Below, piece after piece: positions 49,047 through 60,315 of a DNA stretch of 64,000 nucleotides. Position 1 is the stretch's first letter, and each line of letters opens with the position of its first letter. The position numbers and the translations under genes were made by a program. This stretch comes from Penelope pileata. Lineage: Eukaryota > Chordata > Aves > Galliformes > Cracidae. The notes below the pieces were generated by a model. It was given only the letters and a program-made list of their open reading frames with translations, had not been told where the DNA came from and searched no databases. The stretch covers positions 1,072,965-1,136,964 of the forward strand of contig WBMW01003926.1 in NCBI GenBank assembly GCA_013396635.1, read 5' to 3'.

Positions 49047-50859
49047 GCATGGATGGATAGAGCATTGGAAGGGAGCAGAGGGTGATCATCTGTTTTCTGG
49101 CTGGCACAAACTGTCCCAGCCTGAAAGCAAGGAGACCACTTGCACTAAGGGCAATCTGAGAGCCTTCGTTGTTTTTCTGGACAACCAGAGGAGTCCCAGG
49201 CAAAAAGATACAGAAGCTGCATCCCCTTCAGCCCTCCCTCAGCCCTGCTGGAGGGTTCTGCCCTGCAGCAATCCCAGCTGGGCTGTGGGATGCAGAGCTT
49301 GGGCCACGCCAAGACTCCCCACCTCACCCCCTGTCCAAACACAGGCGGGGCGGACGCATCCCATTCATTCTCAATAGGTTTTGCAGGCGTTCAGTTCTCT
49401 GCACTGCTTTCCTGGAATCAAAAGCAGAAGTCTCCAAGCTGCCAGGTCGCTGGAGGCTCTGATAAAGATTAGGTCCTTGATGCGGGCTGTGATTTTTGCC
49501 TTTTGCCTGCTGATGCCTTCACCTGTGACATCCTCTCTCGGCGAGGGAGCCCGTTGCTGCGAACAGGAAAGAGCACCGCGAACAAAACCTTTTACAAGGG
49601 ATTAAATTTCATCTAAAAGCATGTAATTCTGCATAGCCGGGAGCAGTTTCTAATCTTCATATATAGGAACTTACAAGGCAAGGAATTCAAAGCCGCCGGA
49701 TTAAATGAAAAATGTGAATGAAAAGCTACATGCTGATACTCAGCTGACCTAGGCAAGTTACTGTACATTTTTCAAAGTTTTAAATTACCACTAATGGAAA
49801 ACGTGGGGAGCGAGCTTCCAGAGCCTCTCTACATCGTTGCTTTGAGAAAAAGAAATCCGAAACAGTGAATGAATATTTGCGGAGAAGTCCACGATGCTTT
49901 CCAACACCACTGGCCTCGCTTTGCTCTTGCTGTATAGATCAGCAGGTATCATCTGATCAGATTAAGACCAGCTGTTCATTTCCAGTAAAGGAATTTCCCA
50001 AAAAGGTAAAATATAATTCAGGCTTAGAAACCTAGACACTTCGGAAGAATAAACCCTCTGCTCGTGACTGTAAAAAAGCAGAGAAAAAGACATTATAAAG
50101 CATTTAAGAGCTTTGGTTTCAATTATTTTATATTAAAGGATAGGTAAGCTTAAATTGCTCGGACTCTTTAAAAAAATAAAAGGGATTGTAAATAAAATTG
50201 GAAACAGATACACAAGGACCGAGTTCCCACAGGTGCGCTTCTTGCTGTGGAAAATACCCGTGTGAATTTGCCGTTTCCCATCGTGTCGGGGGGAACAATG
50301 AATTCTGAGGTTACCCCCGTGCCTTCGGACCCAGCTGCAGAAGAAGTGACCTCTTGTCTGGGCAGGCCGAGGTCCCCCACACCAAAGCCAGGTTTGTGCC
50401 GCCGGGGCTCGTCGCCAGATCAAAGCCATGGGCCACTCACAAGGAAACAAGAGGGGAAAGCCCAAAGAGTCAAAGAAACAAAGGGAAGGTTGAGGCGATA
50501 AGGATCAGCCTCAGATATGATGTTTCACCCAGATCAGAGCTGGTGCAGAAGTTCAATTCAAAGTTCATAAGACAAAAATACAAAGAGAGCTGCTTGAAGT
50601 TTTTGTCACTCTAGATCTATGATCTCAGTGATATTCCCATTTTCCAGGCAACAAAGGTTGCGCCTGTATTGTGCAACACCATAGAACTGAGCTCATCTTT
50701 TCCTCCAGGCCTCGCACCCACCCAAATGTGCTCTTTGAGCATCTCTAACACCTTCAGCCAGCCCCAAACCAAACCCTTCCAGATGCACCCAGCAAGCGAG
50801 GTGCGAAGCCAGAAACCTTGATCTCAGGGAAAGGGACTTCTGCACACCGTGAAGTTGTG
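49047..50859. other. unique non-coding sequence
   Basis: No gene is recognised. 49480-50130 is AT-rich with scattered CpG and lacks repeats. 50260-50420 has several CpG steps. Overlapping frames around 49169-49462 and 50247-50501 are not recognised. Confidence 0.5.
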
Positions 50860-51070
50860 CCGGGGAAGTTCAGATTGGACATTAGGCAGAATTTCTTCTC
50901 CAAAAGAGCCATCAGGCACTGGCACAGCTGCCCAGGGAGTGGGGCAGTCACCGTCCCTTGGGGTGTTCCAGCCCCGTGGAGATGTGGCACTGAGGAACAT
51001 GGCTCAGTGGGATGGGCTGGGGTTGGGTTGGGGGATCTGAGAGGGCTTTTCCAACCCTAATGATTCTATG
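50860..51070 (+). mobile_element. CR1 LINE, ~210 bp 3' fragment
   Basis: Sense TTAATG-type end: GTTCAGATTGGACATTAGGC, AGAATTTCTTCTCCAAAAGA, GCCATCAGGCACTGGCACAG, CTGCCCAGGGAGTGGGGCAG, GAGATGTGGCACTGAGGAAC, then TTTTCCAACCCTAATGATTC and TATGA. The terminus has one full 8-mer only. Confidence 0.96.
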
Positions 51071-51187
51071 AAACTTGGTATAAACAAAGCAAAGAGAAAG
51101 CCCAAGCCAACATGCTGAGATGCCTGTGGTTAAACTCTTAAAGGACAAGGAAAAAAGGGGAAAATCCTGCACCTTCAGATTTCACAG
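51071..51187. other. spacer between two CR1 copies
   Basis: About 115 bp of unique sequence separate two same-strand CR1 ends of different type. Nothing else is seen in it. Confidence 0.6.
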
Positions 51188-51297
51188 GGGCAGCCTGCTC
51201 TGATGGGTGGCAGCCAGCCCATGGCAGGGGGCTGGAACTGGATGGGCTTTAAGGTCCCTTTCAACCCAACCCATTCTGTGGTTGTGTAATTCCATGA
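51188..51297 (+). mobile_element. CR1 LINE, 3' fragment
   Basis: Sense CCATTC-type end: GGGCAGCCTGCTCTGATGGG, TGGCAGCCAGCCCATGGCAG, GGGGCTGGAACTGGATGGGC, TTTAAGGTCCCTTTCAACCC, AACCCATTCTGTGGTTGTG. The end type differs from its neighbour at 50860-51070, so the pair arose by two insertions and not by duplication of one copy. Confidence 0.94.
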
Positions 51298-53140
51298 ATT
51301 TGCGATCTGTAGGGTGATGGTTGGGGAAATTCGGACACAGAGCAGGCAACTGGGACAGAAATGCCATCGGGTGCTGGCAAGCTGCTCACTTAATGCATCC
51401 CTTGGGAACATCTCATCTGAACGGGGCACGAGCATTATTGCTGGCTGTCACCTGCAAGCAAGATTAGGGAGGGTGCAAAGGGCTGTGCTCCGAAATTCCT
51501 GCTGCTCTTTTCCATATTTATAAAAATACATCTGACGCAGTGTGTTCCTCACAGAGTGCAGCCCCTTGGCTGCATCCCTCACTTTGCCTACAGGAGAGGA
51601 GGGAGGGATGGAGGAAGGGATGCCTGCAAGCACACACATCTCATGGAGATGCAGTTCCTTCAGAAAGGGTTTGGTGTGAGCATTTACCATGGATTTATGG
51701 AATAGCATTGCCCGTAGACAAATAGGAATATATAACCAGCCATTCTTGTGTTGTGGTCTCCAGACACACTGCTGGGGTGAGCAGAGCTCTGAACTCACAA
51801 GCAATGAGGTTTCCACCTGACCCCACCTCCTGCAGCATCCCACCCCTGTGCTCACTTTCCTCCCTCCTCTGCTCAGACTCTCAATTTCACAGCTATTTCC
51901 TACAATACCTCCACCCCATCACTCTCACCTCGTTGCAAACCTACCGTGTCGAAACCCCCTCTGATCTCGCAAAGCACAAAACCAAAGGCAGCAGCTGGGT
52001 GCAGCCAAGGGGGGCACAGATGGATGAGGGCAGATCTGCGAGGAGCTCGGAGCTCCCTTCCATGCACGGTGTGGGGTGGATGTCCTCACCTCTGCCAGCC
52101 TGGGGGGAGAGCTGGGGGGAGGAAAAGCTTGGGAAAGGGGATTTAAGAAGTGTAAAACAAAAAAATAAAAAGATGCAATTCTTATACCTGGCACGTGCTG
52201 TGGGCTTGTAATCAGGTTGAGCCAGTTAAATACGTGTCAGGGCACAAAACAGCATCCATGCTCTTACAGGGATGCTTTTGGCACTAAACAGTGAAAGTGC
52301 ATCATCAGCCCTTGGTGGGGTGGTAGCTAAACACATCACTTACAGTGCAATCACAGCTGAGCTATGGGATCACCCCGAGTGTCTGCAGCCTTGCAGTGGG
52401 GGTCACCCTGAGAGCACCCAGGACACAACACCTTGTCCAAACCCTCTGGGTTCCACAATGCTCCCACCAGGAGCACCAGGAACCCCCAAAGGAGCCAGGT
52501 TGCAAACAGCCCCTGGCACAGCAAGCCCTGGAGAGATGCAGCCTGCACCATGGCCACAAACCCCACCGCTGTCTGCATGAGGCAGCACAGGAACGTCAGC
52601 TCCAGAGGTCACATTTTGGCCATGGGGGACAATGGTTTGCTGTCAACACCGCATACAAACCGACCTACTGCAAGCTGTATTATTTTCCTTTTTGCCCCCA
52701 GAGATCACACACCTTCTGAAGTTTCCTAACGTGTTGTCTCATAAGGTGCTTTCACAACATCCACGCTGCGGATACATTAGCCAGCCACAGCCGAGCATAA
52801 TTCCACTCTCATAAATCTTCCGGCAATTACGAGGCCTCGTTCAACCTCCCCGTGAGATAAAACAACCGCTGCATCGCAGTGCCACAATGGGATTTTTTTT
52901 TTCAGGTTTTTCTTTCCAACAAATCAAGCCTGAGAAATGACAAGTGCAATGTGCTGCATTTCACATGGAGCCCAGCAGGAATCGCCCACCGTGCTGCTTC
53001 TTGCGCTTCTGTGGGTCCTCGCCATGGGCAGCTCCTTTTGCACAAGTGAGCTGAATGAAGGGGAAATCCAATGAAACTACCTGCAATTTGGGGTTCCCAA
53101 GGTGCTGGGATGCAATGCACCAGGATCTGCTCAGCCAACA
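51298..53140. other. unique non-coding sequence
   Basis: No gene is recognised. 51830-51930 is pyrimidine-rich. Frames of up to 152 codons (51753-52211, plus) have competitors in other phases and no known family. Confidence 0.5.
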
Positions 53141-53229
53141 GCCATGGGGATGGATGGTATAAAGCCAGCAGCCATGGGGAGGGATGGTGTAAGGTCAACA
53201 ACCATGGTGATGGATGGTGTAAGGCCAAC
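53141..53229. repeat. 30-bp minisatellite, three units
   Basis: Units start at 53141, 53171 and 53201, each built as GCCATGGGGATGGATGGT, then a TATAAAGCC or TGTAAGGCC block and an AGCA/AACA end. They differ by a few substitutions and no indels. Ten codons per unit give a minus-strand frame repeating HHPSPWLLAL-like decapeptides, an artefact of the array. Confidence 0.92.
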
Positions 53230-53491
53230 GTTACTTGAAATGGGGTTCTCAGCTCTCTGAAGTTTTAGAAAACAAAGTAATACTTTTTACCATTTTTCCC
53301 TTGACCACATCCCATCTTTTGTCAGAGAAAATACTGGTTACAAAAACTGCAAGGGAATGTGTTGAAACACAACACGTCATGACACTGAAGCAGCACCTGT
53401 GGTTACGCATTCATAGGTCCCTGGAGGATTTTGACCTCCTCAGTCCCAGGATACCAAACCAGCCCATCCATTCCTTATTTCCTCAACCAAA
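53230..53491. other. unique non-coding sequence
   Basis: No gene is recognised between the 30-bp array and the CR1 remnant at the N. Confidence 0.5.
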
Positions 53492-53524
53492 ACACAGAAT
53501 CACAGAACCATTAAGGNGTCCAAT
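53492..53524 (-). mobile_element. CR1 LINE end interrupted by an N
   Basis: ACACAGAATCACAGAACCAT and TAAGG are the antisense TTAATG-type CR1 terminus. Then comes the only N of the window (53517), then GTCCAAT. In other copies here (29134 and 26297) the stretch between TAAGG and the GTCCAA-like block is about 25 bp (TTGGAAAAGACCTC and onward). The N therefore probably stands for lost CR1 sequence and not for one base. Confidence 0.8.
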
Positions 53525-55114
53525 CTGAATCTCCATCCTGGGCATTGCTATTTGTCACCCACCAAAGAGAAGCAGGGTGTCCAGTTAGAACAGGAAGAAA
53601 TCCGGTATTTTGGGGGTACCACCATTGTGCGGTGGCATCCAGGTAAGCGCAGCCAATGGCCAGGGCCTTTGTGATCCACCTTCCTGCAAACGTGCTCTGA
53701 CTCACGGCAGATTCCCACTGCTGCTTGCCCACAGCGTGTGACGGAGCCAAGCTGCCGGATTTCACTGCCTGATGCACTCTTCCCTTGCCATAAGGATGAA
53801 GTAATGGGTACCCTGTGCTCCGTGTGCAAGGCGCTCAGACTTTCCTCTCTCCCCATCAGGAGTGGAAAGTTGTTGGAGTTCGATGGGCAAAGAGTTCCCT
53901 TTGAAAGCTCTTCCTTCTCCAAACACATTACTGCGCTACTGGAAGCCGTTCAATTCAGCCAAGTCGCTAAGTGACGTCTCTGGAGCACGTTCTGCAGGAA
54001 GAAGCTGTGCAGTGGGCAGGTCTGGGATAAGGGCTGGGTACAAACCTGCGGGCTCTGGAGAGATGTTGCTGCTTCGGGGCTGCTCTGCTCCACCAGAACA
54101 TTGCTAATATCAGCGCTGCCCAGCAGAGCTGAGGCAGCTCCCAGGCAGGTGTTTGCAGTCCGTGTTTGTGCTCCCTTCGCTGATGCATGAGAACGCTCCT
54201 GGGACAAGATGCTCAGCAGGGCCAATGTGCCCAAACAGCAGCCTTGATTTCCCCCTCACCTGCCCCCAAAACAAGACACTCTCAGCCATTTCTTATGTAA
54301 CAGAGTGGCGACCAATGATTAAATAAACATGAAGTCCTGATTGATAGTGTTGCGCAAGAAAGCAAAAATCTCACTCATGTTAGCATCCTTTCTGCTCTTT
54401 TAAGGAGAGCCCATTTGCATCTTTTTCCTCAACTACTGCTTCCATCACTGGCACATTTCTTTGAGAGATGTCTCTGGGTGCCCCAAGAACCAAGTTGTGG
54501 TGGCAAGAAGGTGGTGCAGGATCTCATACCTTGTTTTCCCTAACGACCAGCCAGAAGGCATAACTTTTAAATGGAAAAGACAATTCCCTGCATGGGCTCC
54601 CAAGCCCCAGGGGTGGTCACCATGCAGCAGGGATGGGGTGCATCGCTCCGCTGCAGGGCTGCACCCCTGCTCCCCACTCCAAATCCCCCAGTGTGCCGCA
54701 CAGCCGAAGGAAATCAGAGCACAGGCTCCAAAGACTGCTTGGAAAACATTAGCAGCTCATTACCAATCATCTGTTTAAAAATCCCCATTAATGTATACAC
54801 ATACGTCCCCGGTCGGCGCGTTTACCCCCAGCTAATGGCACTGAGTTGAAGCTGGAAAGATGTGTGCGTAACGACTCCAGCGTGCTCCCATCCCGCCCTC
54901 ATTTACAGTATTCCCACACAGGCTCCTTCTGACCTCTTCAAATCCCATCCCAATTACAGCCTCCCACTTACCCTTCAGCGTAAATAAATCCTGCGTGGTG
55001 GGGATCGCCGCTACCAGCGCCGATGAAAGCCATGATGTTGATGGAGGGAAAGCACAACCCACAGACAGTTCCCAAGAAGGGGAAGGAGACAAAGTGCACA
55101 CGGGGCTGGTGCAT
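53525..55114. other. unique non-coding sequence
   Basis: No gene is recognised. Frames of 81-126 codons run on both strands at 53548-54234 with no known family. The part before the 21-bp array has ordinary composition. Confidence 0.5.
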
Positions 55115-55240
55115 GGGATCGATGGTGGCACCCATGGGATTGGTGGTGACACCCATGGGATCAGAGGTGATACACGTGAGATTGGCAGTGACACCCATGG
55201 GATTGGTGGTGACACCCATGGGATTAACAGCGACACCCAT
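55115..55240. repeat. 21-bp minisatellite, six units
   Basis: Six consecutive 21-bp units start at 55115, 55136, 55157, 55178, 55199 and 55220, on the pattern GGGATTGGTGGTGACACCCA plus T. The second and fifth are identical; the third is the most diverged. The unit keeps frame, so the plus-strand frame at 54995-55330 repeats a GIGGDTH-like heptapeptide and a minus-strand frame repeats a proline/serine/isoleucine/tryptophan-rich one. Both are judged spurious. Confidence 0.95.
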
Positions 55241-55509
55241 CAGGATGCTCAGAGATTGAGCACAGGGATCCAGAGATGTTGCAAATTGAGGCTCCAAGGC
55301 ATTGTACAGTTTCCCCTGCTGAAGAGATGAGAGATGGATGGCAGTGATATCCCTGTGGGACTTCCATGCACCTGGGACTTCTCCTTGCTAGAACATATAG
55401 GAAATTTGCTTAGGAGAGCACTGGATTTCTCTGCTAAGGTGAGATGTCCCCATCATGTTGGAGGATGTAAATCCCAGGAGATGAAGTTTTCTTTACATAT
55501 AGGAATATG
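55241..55509. other. unique non-coding sequence
   Basis: Short stretch between the 21-bp array and a CR1 copy. Nothing else is recognised. Confidence 0.5.
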
Positions 55510-55691
55510 GAATCGTAGAATCCTTACAGTTGGAAGGGACCTTTAAAGACCATCTGCTCCAACTCCCCTGCAAAGAATGGGGACACGCACAGCTCAATCA
55601 GGGTGCTCAGAGCCCCCACCAGCCTGACCCTGAATGTCTCCAGGGACGGGGCATCCACCACCTCTCAGGGCAACCTGTTCCAGTGTGTTAA
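55510..55691 (-). mobile_element. CR1 LINE, ~180 bp 3' fragment
   Basis: Antisense end: GAATCGTAGAATCCTTACAG, TTGGAAGGGACCTTTAAAGA, CCATCTGCTCCAACTCCCCT, GCAAAGAATGGGGACACGCA, CTGAATGTCTCCAGGGACGG, GGCATCCACCACCTCTCAGG and CAACCTGTTCCAGTGTGTTA. The CCTTACAG variant and the GGACACGCACAGCTCAATCA block set it apart from the other copies, so it likely belongs to a different CR1 subfamily. Confidence 0.94.
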
Positions 55692-56915
55692 CGAGGTCTT
55701 GATTCAAAGGGAGCATTTTGAACCCCTTCAGATGCAAGTCACTGCAGTGCCGTTGACTTTGGTGCTGCAGCACTAGTTTTAGATCAGCACTGGATTTTTC
55801 CCCTTGGGGAAAAAAAGAAACTTCCCCAATTGTATTCAATAGCATCTGAGAGAGGAAAAGCTGGATCTCTGCTGGCTCCTGAGGCATCCTTAGGCTGCTG
55901 CTGAGAATGTTGATATTTTTTTCTCAGGATCTACAGACATTTTAGAGTACTTTTGGACATAGCAAGAAAGTAAACACCATACCATTATTCCTCCCTCCAT
56001 AGGGCAAGGGACTTCTCTGGAAACTCATCTCTAAATGCATCTTCTTCAGCTCACAACCAGCCTCACCACGGGCAGCTTCAGCTGCACACCCACCCCAGGC
56101 CAGGGGGCTCGAACCCACCCTGCAGTTTTGGCAGGAGCCACTGGAACAGCTCTGCCATTTCGTGCCACCAGGTGCGATAGCAGGTGGGGCAGCTCTTGGG
56201 TTTTGAGTTGCTGGAGTCTGAGGGTGGAGGAGATTTAGGATTTTTTGGATTTTTTTTTTTCTCTCAATTGTGGGCTTCATGCGGGGCTCTTCTACTGATC
56301 ATTAAATAATCACCCTGTGGTTTGAAATTGTTTTTAGTGAGAAAGGACTAAATGATCTTATAATGCCCTGGAACTGTCAACGTGACATATGGGGCTGCAT
56401 TCAGCATAAATTATAGGCAGTTTCCACACCACAAGAGCCGCACAAGTTCACAGATCCAGCCAAAATATTCAGCAGAAATTTCTGCCAGGCCGCAGGGCCC
56501 GTGTCGCCAGGAGGTGCAGGTGTGTGCTGCTGGGAATGGCCCCATCCCAATATCCCCTCCCGTCACCTGAGCCAGCACACTGTGTGATCTCCGAAGCCAT
56601 AGGAGGGATTTTCAAAGCTGTCCCAGCTCCGAGATGTCGTGGCCTTTCCACAGCAGGTGCAGGAGAGGAGGATGGAAACCCTTTCAGATGGGGAGGTGTC
56701 CACCTCCAGCACACAACTGAGGTTCTTTGCATGGCACCTGGGGCATCACTGGAGTAATCATGGTGACCTGAGGCCATCTGTTGTCTTTCTGCTCCTGAGC
56801 TCTTGCTCACTGGGCTTCCAGCTGGACAGGGAGTTGGCGCCCTGAAGTAACAAGGGACACGTGTCACACGAGCAGCCCTGGAGACAGGATGCCCAGCTCA
56901 CACACATGGCCTGGG
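55692..56915. other. unique non-coding sequence
   Basis: No gene is recognised. A T-rich stretch lies at 56240-56265. Frames of up to 132 codons (56469-56867, minus) have no known family. Confidence 0.5.
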
Positions 56916-57070
56916 TCACAGAACCATAGAACTGCAGGATGTTGGGTTGGAAGGGCCCTCATAGCCCCCCAGCCCCACCTCTGCCATGGGCTGGGTGCCC
57001 CCCAGCTCAGCTGCCCAGGGCCCATCCATGGCCTTGGGCACCTCCAGGGATGGGCACCCACAGCTCTGGG
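56916..57070 (-). mobile_element. CR1 LINE, 3' fragment
   Basis: Antisense CCATTC-type end: TCACAGAACCATAGAACTGC, GGGTTGGAAGGGCCCTCATA, CTGCCATGGGCTGGGTGCCC, CCCAGCTCAGCTGCCCAGGG, GGGCACCTCCAGGGATGGGC. Weaker similarity may run to about 57110. The 206-codon plus-strand frame at 56889-57509 begins in this copy. Confidence 0.94.
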
Positions 57071-58520
57071 GAACATCTCTGGACAGTCCCTCAGAAAGGA
57101 AAAGGCCACCACTCAGCCAGGGAAGTCCCAGATCTACAGTGCCCATCACATTCCCTTCATGAGACACTGCTTCAGGCCCCGCTTTTCTGTGCATTCCGCA
57201 GGGATGGTGGGCTGCAAAGCCAGGCTGAAGCCCCATGGCTTGGAAATGCTTCTTGCCATGAGCCACAGTAGATGGGAACCGTGGTCCTGCCACCACCAAG
57301 CCACAAGGACCATGGGCACGATGCAATCTCAGCAACCTTCCATGGCCAACTTGTCCATGCTGCAAGAGATTCGGGAAAGTTTTCTGGGAGATTCCCACAT
57401 CACTTGCCTGGCTGTGCCTTTTCCAGAGGACAAAGGGAAGACCCTGGTGTCATCACGCACAAACAAGGCCAGGAAATCCCTACTCAATCCCTGCTCCTGG
57501 TTTTGCTGAGTCTGAAACAAGTTGTTCAGAACAAGATAAGAAACCAACAGCAACGGATGCATGCAGGAGGCTGAGGGCTCCGAGCAAAACATCCTGTTGG
57601 CCTCAAGGGAAAAGCCACAGGGACAGACACGGAGCCTCACAGCAACGGGGCTGTGAGAGCAGGGATCCCCAAAGAACAGGCTCACAGTAAGCTCTTCTAG
57701 ATGTCACATCTGCTCCAAAAATGACATTTTCCTACAGAAAACGCTTCCTGGCCCTTCTCCCCAGCGCTGCTAATCATCACCCTCCCAGCCTCTGGATCAG
57801 GCCCAAACCAATCACATCTGCACTCAAAAAGAGAAAACGTCCACTTGTGTTTCATTTACTTTTATGGGAGCGTTAACACATTTCAGTCACATAAAACCTT
57901 CACCTTCAAAAGGGGAAAGACAGAGGGGAAAGCCTACGACACGAAGCAAGAGGCTTAGCCCCAATTACGCAACCCAATGGGAGCAGACCTGGCGTAGGGG
58001 GATTTCCCCACACACGGCTTTGGATCCAGCACGGGGCTGGGGATGCCACCCACGGGATGCAGGACATCAGCGTGTCACCGGGGTGCTGGGATGATGCTGT
58101 CACGGCCCCAGGAGCCCACAGCTGCAGACAGCTGCCACGGCCCCATCTGTGGGGTCTCTTGCTGGTGGTGGTTTGGGGTTTCTCCACTGAAGATGCTCCT
58201 AACCAAAACCAGATTGGATTCCCAAATAGCCCCAAACTCCTCTAAAGCTTACAAATCTTCCGCACCTGTGTTTGCTCATTCCTGCTGCTCAGCCCTGCCC
58301 TGGGAAGGATGATGTTTATTCCACTCCTCCACAGTTATTTACAATGGGGTTTTCGGGTGGAGATGGAGCACATATTTGTCTAATGGCGACAGGGCAGTGA
58401 ATTTGATTCTCCTCATTAACAGTCATCAGCTTAACGGGAAGCAATAAAAGATTTTTTAAATAGCGGGTGCTTGAGAGATGTTATTTATTGCAGTTGCTGT
58501 CAGCAGGATGAGCGCATTCC
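57071..58520. other. unique non-coding sequence
   Basis: No gene is recognised. 58330-58500 is AT-rich, repeat-free sequence leading into the MIR-like relic. The open frames (up to 118 codons) carry no recognisable domain. Confidence 0.5.
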
Positions 58521-58640
58521 TGGGCTGCAAGGGGGGAAACTGAGGCATGAGGCCACTTTCTGACCCGCCCAGGACCACACAGATGGAGGTGGGAAGAAAT
58601 CTCAGCCTTCCTGTCAGCGTGCTGCCCTGGAGCCACACAG
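58521..58640 (-). mobile_element. MIR-like SINE relic
   Basis: GGGGGGAAACTGAGGCATGA, then GACCCGCCCAGGACCACACA, GATGGAGGTGGGAAGAAATC, TCAGCCTTCCTG and CTGCCCTGGAGCCACAC follow the order of an antisense MIR: a GGGGAAACTGAGGCA block, the CCAAGGTCACACAGC block, GGCAGAGCCGGGATTCGAACC, and a CTGGAGCC block. The internal Pol III B box is badly eroded. MIRs are ancient and normally this diverged in birds. A related CORE-SINE would look alike. Confidence 0.62.
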
Positions 58641-58966
58641 CCGTGTTATCATTATAAGCCATCATTCGTCCCACAGCAAATCAATTTGTGAAGAGTGCCA
58701 TAGGAGGTAGCTGCAACCAGAGCCCAGGGGATCTGCTGCAGGGCCCCCCACCCTGCTTCCCCCTCCATCCAAACCTCCTCGCCTGGTCAAGGACAGCAGC
58801 TGCCCCTTCCAGTGTGCCCCTGCTTCCCACTGATCCTGAAAATGGCATTTCTGTCCCCTCTCTGCTGAGCAGAAATATTTTTCCATGAGCTCACTGCTCC
58901 TCTCCTGCTCCAGCAGCAGAAGCAAGGCTGCTCTTCTTTCCAGCTCAGCTGGTGGCACATGCGGTG
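58641..58966. other. unique non-coding sequence
   Basis: Nothing is recognised in the 325 bp between the MIR-like relic and the next CR1 copy. Confidence 0.5.
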
Positions 58967-59016
58967 ACACAGAATGGCTTGGGTTGGAAGGGACCTTAGA
59001 GATCACCTAGTTCCAG
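58967..59016 (-). mobile_element. CR1 LINE, very short 3' end
   Basis: Antisense CCATTC-type terminus: ACACAGAATGGCTTGGGTTG, GAAGGGACCTTAGAGATCAC and CTAGTTCCAG. About 50 bp; the rest is truncated. Confidence 0.93.
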
Positions 59017-60315
59017 GTCATCCCTTAGTGACTTTGAGTCCTCTCAGGGTGTTCCCCCAAGATCCTGCCTCCAAAAGCTGCAGGGACCTCCAGGAGAGGC
59101 GAGGCAGCTCTCTGTCCTCCTGAGGATCACGTTGTACTTTGCCACTGGTAAGGTGGCATCACCACCAAACGAGGACAGACTTACTGACAGTCCCATTGCC
59201 ATGGTCCATCTGGGCACTCACTTCTCCAACAGCCAGAACTTTTCTCCCAGTTCCCCAAATGTCCCTGCTGAGACAGGCAGCCCTTCCTTCCCCATGGGGT
59301 TGCCCAGAGGCACACACACAGCCCCTTCCAGCCTCCAGTTTTCAAGGAAACACAAGGTCAGGCTCTTCTCAAAGACCACTCGATCCTCAGTGCTGCCCAG
59401 TAAGGTCTGAAGCAATCTATCGTGAAGGCAGGGATCAGAAACCTGCTCGGCATTTTGGCCCTTTCCCTGGAAAAATCCTCACTCTGTGCCAGGTGCTGTC
59501 ACCTGGGATCTCTGAGTTTCCTGAACAGCACAGACCCCAGGTCCTTATTTTCTGCTGTGTCCAGGAGAAGGGTTGCTCAGTTCATCATGCAATACTTCTC
59601 ACTACACCATCTTTTTTTCTCCTAAATGGTATCTTGTACATATTGGCCCTTCTTAACCGCTGTCATTGGTAAATCAAATTGAAAACATCTCTGCAAACAA
59701 TCTTTGGGGACGGCCTCTTGCAGGGAAGCTGTCCAACTCAATCAACCAAGGAACGCTGCGGGGGTTATTGTGAATATTTTTAAACATCAAAACACATAGC
59801 AACTACTCAAGCTGAATATGTTAAATCTCTCAAAAAGAACATCTAGAAATACCTGCTTCAGATGTTCACGCAGGGACCAAGCTCTTTCACTTAGATGTCC
59901 AAGCAGAGACAGATCGCATCCCACCGTGCTGTTCAAGTTGGCTGTTGGGTCCATGAGAAGTGAAGCAGAAGTCCTAGAGCCCCAACTCTTCTTCTCAATG
60001 CAACCCAACAGCAAGAACTCTACCCCACAACCAACCCAGCAGCATGGCAACCCCTCCACAGCAGCTCCAGAACCCAACCACGTGGCAGCCAATGTGACAT
60101 CAACGGTTCCGTGGTGTCCCTACCACCCCAACGCCCAACCCACAGCTTCAACCACTCACCTTTTACTCCCCAGAGTGCTCAGGAAGAAAAGAGGTTAAGA
60201 AGGGATAAACTCCAAAAGATGGGGAAGAAAACATGAGTGGCTGCTCATTGAGATCCCCACTCCTCCTGCCTTGGAGGTAAGTGCTTGGCATGGCATTCAC
60301 CTTGCTTCCATGCTT
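59017..60315. other. unique non-coding sequence
   Basis: No gene is recognised. The largest frame (59139-59672, plus, 177 codons) is overlapped by other frames and matches no family I know. Confidence 0.5.

Noticed and set aside
55115..55240. CRISPR-like or protein-repeat reading of the tandem arrays
   Set aside because: The units are directly adjacent with no unique spacers, and the repeat peptides exist on both strands only because 21, 30 and 36 are multiples of three.
56889..57509. 206-codon plus-strand frame
   Set aside because: It starts in an antisense CR1 copy (56916-57070) and continues into unique sequence without a known domain.
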